Position numbers and translations under genes: made by a program
In this document: in pieces, positions 18,229 to 25,673 of the stretch
Numbering within the stretch: the stretch's first letter is position 1
How the letters are laid out: each line of letters opens with the position of its first letter
The notes under the pieces: generated by a model
Told to the model about the DNA's origin: nothing
The model's database searches: none
What the model saw: the letters and a program-made list of their open reading frames with translations, nothing else
From: Candidatus Olsenella pullistercoris
GTDB taxonomy: Bacteria; Actinomycetota; Coriobacteriia; Coriobacteriales; Atopobiaceae
Direction of reading: 5' to 3'
Length of the DNA stretch: 64,000 bases
Assembly: GCA_019116525.1 (NCBI GenBank)
Contig: DXBM01000010.1
Coordinates: 1-64,000, forward strand

Positions 18229-20115
18229 ATGGAGCAGACGTGCATTGCACGATGGAGGGACAACTCTGGTTGGCTTGTATGTCGCGTTCTTGTGCCCGTG
18301 CTTATCTGTGTTTTCTTGGCTCTGTTGCTTGAGCTGGGCACGCTGATTGGTGCGCCCCTGCTCACCCCGCTCAACTCGGACCATTGGCGACTCAAGCGAA
18401 TGTTTATCTTCTTTGTGGCGTGTCTCTGCATCTACGCTTGCTGGCTGCTCGTTCATGACGAGCGGATGATTGGTCCTGTTGGTTATGTTCGTGAAAGGTG
18501 GCGAGGGAGTTCGGTAAGAGAGAGGGCGCTTGGGATCGCCATTGCGAGTGCTTGCATCCCCACCCTCTTGTCCCTGCTTGCACGTGCGGCAACAAGCCTC
18601 GTGGGGGAGGGTTACGACCTGCGTCTCCCACTCATTGTTTCGGTGTGTGCGCTCGTGGTTGGTTTTCTCGTGCTGTTTCGCGGGACTATTACGCGGAGGC
18701 TAGAGTATGGGTTTTTGGTTCTGGCGCTTTCCTTTGGGATGCTCATGTGCTGCTGCATGCCCGTGATTGCGGAGGTGTCTTGGGATGGTCAAATTCACTT
18801 TGAGTCAACGCAGGCCATCTCCTATGTGCTTGACGCTGAGTATTCCAACGCTGATTTGGTTATGACGCGGTCAGATGCGGTTCTAGTTCTTGACTTAATG
18901 GAGGAAGGCGGCAGCCTTTCCGGCAGCTGGCATCCGCGGCAGGACGCGTCCGCTGTGGCGGCTGCCCAGAACATGCTGATTGAGCTTGGCAGGGGGGACG
19001 TTTCTGAAGTTGCGGGAACTTCGCTATGGAGTGGGGGAACATGGGTGTCCAGCGCTGCCGTTGGACGTCTTCCTGCGGCGGTTGGCCTGTGGGTAGGGAG
19101 GCTATTGCAGCTTTCTTGCTTGGGGCAGTATTTCCTTGCGCGCTTGTTTTCTATGACGATGTACGTCCTTGTGATCTTTTTTGCGATGAGGCGCCTGAGA
19201 AGTGGTAAGAGCATTGTCGCGGCTCTAGGCCTATTGCCAACCCCTCTGCTCATGTCGGCTAACTTTTCATATGATCCTTGGTGCTTTGCCCTCATCGTCC
19301 TTTCTTTTGCTCGTTATGTTTCTGTTCTTCAGCGCGGTGAGGTTTTCAGACGGTGTGATGTGTTTGCGATATATGGTGCCTTTCTGCTGGGGGCACTCGT
19401 GAAAGCAGTGGTCTTTCCTTTGCTGCTGGTGTTCTTTGTGGCCCCAAGGCAGTACTTCTCTTCAAGGGCGGAAGGTTGGGTCTTTCGAATTGGCGCCGTC
19501 CTAACTGCGCTCTGCTTACTTGCTTCCTTTGCGATTCCGTTTGTTTTGTCGGGTGCAACGAATGCCAGCGACTTGCGCGGGGGCAATGGTGTGGACAGCG
19601 CCGGCCAAGTTGGCTTTATCCTTTCCAACCCAATCTCTTACTGCGGCGTTCTCGTACGGTTTGCACTGGAGTTCCTCAATCCGTTCGTCTTTTCAAGCGA
19701 GCCAAATTCGCTTATGAATGCGCTCTCTTCGTTTCCGTTTCTTGCTCCCTCGAGACCTCTTCTGGGGCTCGTTGAGTGGGGGACTCTTGCTTTTGCGGCG
19801 GTGTGCGACCGAGATACAAGCGACCGTACCTATCGAGGATTTGCGTCCAAGATGTCCGTCGTACTTGGCGTGATTGGCTCCTTCGTTCTCATTGCGACAG
19901 CTTTGTACGTTTCTTTTACGCCCGTTGGGCTTCAAACGGTCAATGGAGTGCAGCATCGCTACCTCTTGCCACTTCTGGTCCCCATATTGCTTGTCTTTTC
20001 CAACTTTGCGGACAGTCCGCTCAGGAGGCGAGAAAGGTACGCTTGCTACTTTCTTTCAGTAGAGTGGGCGGTGCTCACGTTTGTGATGGCTACGATGTTC
20101 GTGGTTGCATTCTAG
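18229..20115 (+). CDS. DUF2142 family polytopic membrane protein
   Basis: A 628-residue protein with about a dozen membrane segments. It has a 150-residue extracytoplasmic loop after a VIAEVSWDGQIHFESTQAISYV segment and the motif NFSYDPWCFALIVLSFARYV, characteristic of DUF2142 proteins. These are GT-C-like membrane proteins often found in actinobacterial wall-glycan loci and thought to use polyprenyl-phosphate sugars; the specific activity is unknown. A paralogue is at 24027. A GAGG site precedes ATG 18229, and the next gene begins 13 bases after its stop, so the two may be co-transcribed. GC is lower than in the flanking conserved genes. Confidence 0.8.
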   Translation: MEQTCIARWRDNSGWLVCRVLVPVLICVFLALLLELGTLIGAPLLTPLNSDHWRLKRMFIFFVACLCIYACWLLVHDERMIGPVGYVRERWRGSSVRERALGIAIASACIPTLLSLLARAATSLVGEGYDLRLPLIVSVCALVVGFLVLFRGTITRRLEYGFLVLALSFGMLMCCCMPVIAEVSWDGQIHFESTQAISYVLDAEYSNADLVMTRSDAVLVLDLMEEGGSLSGSWHPRQDASAVAAAQNMLIELGRGDVSEVAGTSLWSGGTWVSSAAVGRLPAAVGLWVGRLLQLSCLGQYFLARLFSMTMYVLVIFFAMRRLRSGKSIVAALGLLPTPLLMSANFSYDPWCFALIVLSFARYVSVLQRGEVFRRCDVFAIYGAFLLGALVKAVVFPLLLVFFVAPRQYFSSRAEGWVFRIGAVLTALCLLASFAIPFVLSGATNASDLRGGNGVDSAGQVGFILSNPISYCGVLVRFALEFLNPFVFSSEPNSLMNALSSFPFLAPSRPLLGLVEWGTLAFAAVCDRDTSDRTYRGFASKMSVVLGVIGSFVLIATALYVSFTPVGLQTVNGVQHRYLLPLLVPILLVFSNFADSPLRRRERYACYFLSVEWAVLTFVMATMFVVAF

Positions 20116-20128
20116 GAAAGGAGCACAA

Positions 20129-21505
20129 ATGAGGATGTCTCAGTTGTCAATGCGTGTTGCCGCGCTGCTCTCTGGCGTTGCTCTCGCGATCTGCCTCGCT
20201 CCCACGGCGGCGGGGGCACAGCCCGTTGGGGATGCCCAGGACCTTGTCATTGAGGCTCCCGCTCAGGAGATCTCCCTCGGCAACCCTGCTGGCCAAGGGG
20301 CTCCAGAGGAGTCCGTGAAGGCCGCGAGCGGTCAGTATGCCACGTTTTCGTTGCCTGTTACGGGCACGGTCCGCTATGACTACGCGTGGCAGGTGCTCAG
20401 CCTTGTGAACCAGCAGCGCGAGGCGAGTGGCCTCGCTGCCCTGACCATGGACCAGGGCCTGCTCGACACCGCTGTCCTGCGCTCGGCTGAGACCGTGGTC
20501 CTGTTCTCTCACGACCGGCCGAACGGACAGGACTGCTTCTCCGCGTTCCCGTCCGGCTCGACCGCGTCTGGCGAGAACATCGCTATGGGTCAGACGAGCC
20601 CAAGCCAGGTAATGACGTCCTGGATGAATTCTCAGGGTCACCGTCAGAACATCCTGAACGGCAGCTACACCACCATAGGCATTAGCTGTCTTGAGGTGAA
20701 CGGCTCCCTCTATTGGGTGCAGTGTTTCGGCAACAGGCTCTCCGGCGCAGCATCCCGGCCCGGCAACCAGACCGTGACCCAGCAGGTGCAGGTTGCTCCC
20801 GAGGCGTTTGGCCTTGAGGTCTCCGTCGTTGCCACATCCTCTGACGGCAAGAACACCGTCTCGCTTCCGAGCAAGGTCGCAGCGGGCTCGACCCAGCACT
20901 TCGCCCTCGTGGTGGAGGATTCGAGCGGCGATCTCTATGAGGTTGGCGATGCGACGAGGTGGAGCTCGAGCAGCCAGGGCGTGGCGACGATTGACGCGAG
21001 CGGCACGGCAACGTTCCGCGCGAGCGGCAAGACGACCATCACGGCAACGACCTCGGCTGGCCTCACGGCGTCCGTCGATCTTGGCGTGACGGTCCTCAAG
21101 AAGGGCGAGGGCCCGGTCTACCGTCTGTACAACGTCAACAGTGGCCTCCACCACTATACGACGAGCTCTTACGAGCGCGACCATCTCGTCAGTCTTGGCT
21201 GGCGCGACGAAGGCGCTTCGTTCTGGGTATCCATTGACTCCGGGACGCGCATCTATCGCAACTATAACCCCAACGATGGAAACCACAACTGGACGCAGTC
21301 TGCCTACGAGCACAACTACCTCACCTCGATTGGCTGGGATGACGAAGGCACGGCGTGGTACATCCCCGCAGGTGCCAGCTCCCCTGTGTACCGTCTCTAC
21401 AACCCCAACTCCGGCGAGCACGTCTACACCATGAGCAAGTTCGAGTACGACCGGGTGGTCGCAGCCGGCTGGCAGGGCGAGGACATTGCTTGGATGAGCC
21501 TGTAG
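20129..21505 (+). CDS. secreted CAP-domain protein with Ig-like domain and YRLYN repeats
   Basis: A 458-residue exported protein. A signal peptide covers about residues 1-30 (ending TAAGA-Q). Residues about 85-205 are a CAP/SCP domain with the cavity residues His (LFSHDRP), Glu (SGENIAMG) and His (GHRQNIL). A Big_2-like Ig fold follows (about 215-320; TRWSSSSQGVATIDASGTATF). The C-terminus is three copies of a roughly 43-residue repeat, YRLYNxNSGxHxYT...YERDxLxxxGWxxEG. The same repeat ends or begins three other wall-associated proteins in the window. CAP proteins are extracellular; the biochemical role of bacterial ones is mostly unknown. AAAGGAG precedes ATG 20129, and a strong terminator follows. 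Confidence 0.85.
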   Translation: MRMSQLSMRVAALLSGVALAICLAPTAAGAQPVGDAQDLVIEAPAQEISLGNPAGQGAPEESVKAASGQYATFSLPVTGTVRYDYAWQVLSLVNQQREASGLAALTMDQGLLDTAVLRSAETVVLFSHDRPNGQDCFSAFPSGSTASGENIAMGQTSPSQVMTSWMNSQGHRQNILNGSYTTIGISCLEVNGSLYWVQCFGNRLSGAASRPGNQTVTQQVQVAPEAFGLEVSVVATSSDGKNTVSLPSKVAAGSTQHFALVVEDSSGDLYEVGDATRWSSSSQGVATIDASGTATFRASGKTTITATTSAGLTASVDLGVTVLKKGEGPVYRLYNVNSGLHHYTTSSYERDHLVSLGWRDEGASFWVSIDSGTRIYRNYNPNDGNHNWTQSAYEHNYLTSIGWDDEGTAWYIPAGASSPVYRLYNPNSGEHVYTMSKFEYDRVVAAGWQGEDIAWMSL

Positions 21506-21531
21506 AATGACATCTCTGTGACGGGCAAATC

Positions 21532-21569
21532 GTGGGCCGGTGCAAACTGCCGGCCCACGCCGTTGTTTT
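21532..21569 (+). terminator. rho-independent terminator after the CAP gene
   Basis: A perfect 9-bp stem (GTGGGCCGG at 21532-21540 with CCGGCCCAC at 21550-21558) and a 9-base loop are followed by GTTGTTTT. Confidence 0.85.
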
Positions 21570-21600
21570 GGAGTTTGGGCGAGGCTTTCGGGGGAGAGAC

Positions 21601-22743
21601 ATGGAAGGATGCTCTTACGCTTTGTTTTCCGCTCAATATCCTCCGCACATGGGCGGTATCGAGAGCTTTACCCAGGGTCTTGCCAGTGCCCTTGTCGAAA
21701 GAGGCAACGACGTTCTTGTCGTGACAAACGACACGGACGGCGTCGGTTCGGGCATTGTGCGAGAACGTGGGGTAGATGTCGCTCGGCTTCCATGCCGTCC
21801 GCTCATCGGAGGGCGCTTACCTCTCGCGTTGCACAACGCTTCATGCTCTGAGGTGCTCTCGGAGGTCTCCAAGCGAAAGCTTGACGGCGTACTGGTGAAC
21901 GCAAGGTTCTATCCGCATTCGCTTTTAGGTATGCGAGTTGCGCGCGAGCATGGCCTGTCGCCCGTGGTTCTCGACCATGGGTCAGCGTATCTCACTTTTG
22001 GCAATCCCGTCCTCGATGTTGGCGTTCGGATGTGGGAGCACGTTATCACGATGATGGGCAAGAGCTACGGCCCCCGGTACTATGGAATCTCCGAAAAGAG
22101 TGTCGATTGGCTACGAGCCTTTGGCATTCGGGCGTGTGGCGTCATCCCCAACGCAATTGACGCGGCATCGTATCGGGGGTCGGCCTCCAGCCGGGATTTC
22201 CGAGGCGAGTTGGGCGTTGCTGGGAGTGCACCTCTTGTTGTGTTCGTGGGCAGACTCATTCCCGAAAAGGGGGTGCGCTCGATCATAGAGGCGTCTAGGG
22301 ATAAGTCGCTTGCCGCGTTTGGAGTGACGTTCGTGTTGGCTGGCGATGGACCCCTTGCAGGGGAGGTTCGTGCTGCTGAGGGGGGTGCGCTGCGATGGGT
22401 TGGCAGGCTCTCGCGTGAGGACACCGCCGCTCTGCTCCTTCAGGCGAACCTGCTTTGTCTCCCCTCGCGTTCGGAGGGCTTCTCGACAACGCTGCTCGAG
22501 GCGGCATCGTGCGCATGTCCAGCTCTTGTGACAGATGTGGGCGGTGCGCGAGAGCTTATCCCGGACGGATCATACGGAAAAATCATGGCAGACGCCTCAT
22601 CTCGGAGCATCGTGCGCGATATCGTCGCTCTTCTGGAGCGACGTGAGAATCTTGCAGCTATGGGGAGACGTGGGCAAAGACTCGTGAGCGAGCTTTTCTC
22701 TTGGGACAATACCGCTCGGGCAATCGAGCAAGCCTGCTTGTGA
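21601..22743 (+). CDS. GT4 family glycosyltransferase
   Basis: A 380-residue GT-B enzyme. The N-terminal domain carries FSAQYPPHMGGIESFTQGLASAL (acceptor-side glycine loop) and the C-terminal domain VVFVGRLIPEKGVRSIIEA and LPSRSEGFSTTLLEAASCACP (the E-x7-E nucleotide-sugar motif). It should add a sugar to a lipid-linked intermediate at the inner membrane face; donor and acceptor are unknown. The frame is open from 21532, but that stretch contains the terminator hairpin; ATG 21601 has GGGGGAGAG upstream and starts the conserved fold. Confidence 0.87.
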   Translation: MEGCSYALFSAQYPPHMGGIESFTQGLASALVERGNDVLVVTNDTDGVGSGIVRERGVDVARLPCRPLIGGRLPLALHNASCSEVLSEVSKRKLDGVLVNARFYPHSLLGMRVAREHGLSPVVLDHGSAYLTFGNPVLDVGVRMWEHVITMMGKSYGPRYYGISEKSVDWLRAFGIRACGVIPNAIDAASYRGSASSRDFRGELGVAGSAPLVVFVGRLIPEKGVRSIIEASRDKSLAAFGVTFVLAGDGPLAGEVRAAEGGALRWVGRLSREDTAALLLQANLLCLPSRSEGFSTTLLEAASCACPALVTDVGGARELIPDGSYGKIMADASSRSIVRDIVALLERRENLAAMGRRGQRLVSELFSWDNTARAIEQACL

Positions 22744-22762
22744 TTCGCTTTGCATGGGCGTG

Positions 22763-22790
22763 TTGCACCCCGACGGTTTGATACCATATT
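22763..22790 (+). promoter_or_regulatory. putative promoter of the second GT2-DUF2304 pair
   Basis: TTGCAC and CATATT are separated by 16 bases, about 50 bases upstream of the GTG start at 22840. Confidence 0.4.
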
Positions 22791-22839
22791 GCAGGTTGAT
22801 TCGTGAGACGGGATTTCGTTGTCAGGGAGGTATGAGAAA

Positions 22840-23553
22840 GTGAGCGCTCGGGCCCCACGCGTGCTCGTGGTCATTCCTTGCTACAACGAGCAGGACAGCG
22901 TTGTCGCGACGGTAAAAAAGGTCAGCCAGCTGGGATATGACTACGTTGTGATTAATGACGGGTCCACGGATGCGACGCTGGAGCTTTGCCGCCGTGCCGG
23001 CTTCAATGTCCTGGACCTGCCGCAGAACCTTGGCATCGGGGGTGCGGTACAGGCTGGGCATAAGTATGCACGGCGCTTTGGGTATGACATAGATGTACAA
23101 GTGGATGGTGACGGACAGCACGACCCGCTCTTCATCAAGAACGTGGTCAGGCTTGTCGAGGAGGGTGCCGATCTCGCTATCGGCTCGAGATTCATCGACG
23201 GCGCCGAGGGGTTTCGCTCCACGTTCCTTCGCCGTGTCGGCATAGCATGGCTCTCATTTTGGCTGCGTCTATTTACGGGTCGACGCGTGACTGACCCCAC
23301 CTCGGGATTCAGGGCATGCGGACCCCGTGCGATTGACCTATTCTGCCGTGACTACCCGTCTGATTATCCAGAGCCGGAGTCTATTGCCAAGGCCCTCAAA
23401 TTGGGTCTCAATGTTGTGGAGACGCCCGTGAGGATGCTTGAGCGTCAGGGTGGAAGGTCATCAATTGGGGGGCTCGGCACCATCTACTTCATGATCAAGG
23501 TGTCGCTGGCAATTTGGATTTCATGCTGGTCTACAAGGGGGGAGCGTTCGTGA
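22840..23553 (+). CDS. GT2 glycosyltransferase, polyprenyl-phosphate sugar synthase type
   Basis: About 237 residues, DPM1-like. Motifs: VLVVIPCYNEQDSVVATVKKV, VVINDGSTDATLELC, the metal-binding QVDGDGQHDPLFIK, LAIGSRFIDGAEGFRSTF and TDPTSGFRACGPRAIDLF. It is a paralogue of the enzyme at 12691 and, like it, is followed directly by a DUF2304 gene (4-base GTGA overlap). It probably supplies a polyprenyl-phosphate-linked sugar to the DUF2142 membrane protein encoded just downstream. A TTG at 22819 is in frame; GTG 22840 is chosen because GGGAGG lies ten bases before it. Confidence 0.85.
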   Translation: MSARAPRVLVVIPCYNEQDSVVATVKKVSQLGYDYVVINDGSTDATLELCRRAGFNVLDLPQNLGIGGAVQAGHKYARRFGYDIDVQVDGDGQHDPLFIKNVVRLVEEGADLAIGSRFIDGAEGFRSTFLRRVGIAWLSFWLRLFTGRRVTDPTSGFRACGPRAIDLFCRDYPSDYPEPESIAKALKLGLNVVETPVRMLERQGGRSSIGGLGTIYFMIKVSLAIWISCWSTRGERS

Positions 23554-23921
23554 GCGAAATACTCAGGATTGTTGCTGTCGTGGCTTCCGCGCTCTTCCTT
23601 ATGGGCGTGGTTCGACTGGTAATTCGCGGTCGGCTGCTCCTAAAATACTCACTGCTCTGGATGTTGCTCGCTGTCTTGGTCTTTCTCTGCGGTCTATTTC
23701 CTCAGATTGTGTACGAAGTCGCTCGACTCTTGGGGTTCGTATCACCTTCCAACCTTGCGCTGCTGGCGGGCGTGGTTATGTTGCTTGTCATTGCGCTTTC
23801 TTTGAGTGTTGCCGTCAGTCGTCTCGTTGTTGCGAACAAAAACCTCACGCAGAGGGTTGCCATCCTTGAGCATGAGATTGAGCGTGCGGACGCGCGGGGA
23901 GTGACCGCTCCCGAGGTTTGA
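23550..23921 (+). CDS. DUF2304 family small membrane protein
   Basis: 123 residues with three hydrophobic segments and a C-terminal helix (VANKNLTQRVAILEHEIERA) that could be a coiled coil. Paralogue of the protein at 12358; both contain a GFxSPSN motif between the second and third membrane segments. GTG 23550 has GGGGGGAG six bases upstream and overlaps the GT2 stop codon, indicating translational coupling. Likely partner or membrane anchor of the GT2 enzyme. Confidence 0.82.
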   Translation: MSEILRIVAVVASALFLMGVVRLVIRGRLLLKYSLLWMLLAVLVFLCGLFPQIVYEVARLLGFVSPSNLALLAGVVMLLVIALSLSVAVSRLVVANKNLTQRVAILEHEIERADARGVTAPEV

Positions 23922-24026
23922 GCGTTCGCGCGCGGCTAGCGCCGCCCATCAATGCGGTATGGTTGCATGGGCCGGCGATTGAAGTGGTGGCTCATGTCAC
24001 CTTGCGATTTGGGAAGAGGCTTGCAG

Positions 24027-25664
24027 ATGACAGAACTCCCCACTAGGTCAGGCCACGCTGGGCTGAGTTTGACGACAGAGGGGAGGGGCCCCGTTCGTAG
24101 GAGCGCGACTGTGGGTGCCGCTCTCGTTCTTTTTCTGGTTGCATGTGGATGCTATCTTTTTGCTCGCTACGACAGCAAGTATACGCTCGTCATGACCGCC
24201 CTCTTCGCCGTGTTCTTGGCGGCAATAATATTGGTGCGTCATTTTGCGAGGCGGGGTTCATTTGATTGTGATGTCCCATATGTAGTTACGCTGTGCCTCA
24301 CTGGCCTTGCGTTCTTTATCGTCTTTGCTCCGGGTACGGTGCCAGACGAAATCTATCACTTCAACGCAGCATATAAATATACTGATGTCTGGCTTGGGCA
24401 GGAGACGACCGACAGTTCCATTGCCATGCGCACTGACGACCTTGTTTTTGAAACTGAGGTCCTTTACTCGTATCATCAGGACCCCAATCAGTCGGTACCG
24501 TTGCTAAATAGGTCGTCCTATCGAAATACGATTCAGCACGCATCTTTATTTGTGGATAACGCCGACACTATCCAGCAGCCTGTGGACTCCTCGTATCCCA
24601 TTGAGTCGAACGTTCCCCAGCTCAAATTGCCTTCAGCGATTGGCATCCTCATTGCCCGGCTGCTCAACTTGGGTGCCGTTCCTCTCTTTTATTTGGGCAG
24701 GCTGTTCAACTTTGCCTACTTTGTCGTGCTTGCTGTGGCGGCTGTGAGGCTGACCCCTGTAGGGCGGGGAGTGTTCAAGGCGATTTCCCTGCTGCCCATG
24801 ACATTGCATCTTGCTGCGTCGTATTCTTATGATGCTGGCACGATCGGCCTTGCTATGCTCTTCAGCGCTCTTGCGCTGAGGGCGATTCTCGCAGAAGGGC
24901 GGCTTGGAAGGAGTGAGCTTGTAGCCTTGGCCTGCTCTGCGATTGCCCTTGCACCCTGCAAAGTTATCTACTCTTTGCTTCTGATTCTTCTTTTCTTCAT
25001 CCCCGCTGAGAGGTTTTGCTCGCGCCGGTGGGGGATGGCGTTCAAGCTTGGCATCGTGTTCGTTTCTTTCTTGGTGGTGGTTGGCTTACGCTATGAGACG
25101 TTCCTCAACCTATTGACGGGTGAGACGGAGGCAACGACAGCACAGATCAAGTACGAGGGAGTTTCGGAGTACTACTCTCTCTCCTCTCTTCTGCTCAATC
25201 CCGTTGGGACCATTCTCCTCATGTTGCGTACGCTTGAGGGGCTGGGTGACATGTATGTGTTCAGCATGGTTGGGACCCAACTCGCGTGGTTTCAGGGCAG
25301 CCTGTATGCTCCTGACTATGTTGGCATTGCTCTTCTATTCTTGCTTGCTGTCTCCACGGTTTGCTGCCCCGAGGATGATGCTGTTTTGCCGCGCGGCGTC
25401 AGGGTCGCCCTTGTTTCTGCGTTTCTTGTCTTTGTCGTTGCTCTGCTTTTCCAGTTTGCTATCTCGTGGACCGAGGCGGGCGCGGATATCATAGCCGGCG
25501 TTCAGGGGCGCTACTTCATTCCCGTGCTGCCCCTGTTGCTCCTTGCGCTTAGGGGTGGAATGATTCGCTCCTCTGTTTCACTTGTGTCAAAGATCGAAAT
25601 TGCCGAGTCCCTCATTGGGTTGCTTGTTGTCCTGAGGGTCTTTGCCATTGCCTTGACCTTGTAG
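24027..25664 (+). CDS. DUF2142 family polytopic membrane protein
   Basis: A 545-residue protein with about ten to twelve membrane segments. It carries the DUF2142 features FIVFAPGTVPDEIYHFNAAYKY, with an acidic pair before a long extracytoplasmic loop, HLAASYSYDAGTIGLAMLFSALALR, and a C-terminal GVQGRYFIPVLPLLLLALRG. Related to the 18229 product, which has the matching motif GVQHRYLLPLLVPILLVF. Probably a GT-C-like enzyme that uses a polyprenyl-linked sugar, perhaps made by the GT2 at 22840. ATG 24027 follows GAAGAGG at good spacing; the frame is open from 23952. The gene is AT-richer than its neighbours downstream, and only nine bases separate it from the next gene. Confidence 0.8.
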   Translation: MTELPTRSGHAGLSLTTEGRGPVRRSATVGAALVLFLVACGCYLFARYDSKYTLVMTALFAVFLAAIILVRHFARRGSFDCDVPYVVTLCLTGLAFFIVFAPGTVPDEIYHFNAAYKYTDVWLGQETTDSSIAMRTDDLVFETEVLYSYHQDPNQSVPLLNRSSYRNTIQHASLFVDNADTIQQPVDSSYPIESNVPQLKLPSAIGILIARLLNLGAVPLFYLGRLFNFAYFVVLAVAAVRLTPVGRGVFKAISLLPMTLHLAASYSYDAGTIGLAMLFSALALRAILAEGRLGRSELVALACSAIALAPCKVIYSLLLILLFFIPAERFCSRRWGMAFKLGIVFVSFLVVVGLRYETFLNLLTGETEATTAQIKYEGVSEYYSLSSLLLNPVGTILLMLRTLEGLGDMYVFSMVGTQLAWFQGSLYAPDYVGIALLFLLAVSTVCCPEDDAVLPRGVRVALVSAFLVFVVALLFQFAISWTEAGADIIAGVQGRYFIPVLPLLLLALRGGMIRSSVSLVSKIEIAESLIGLLVVLRVFAIALTL

Positions 25665-25673
25665 GAGGTTTCC

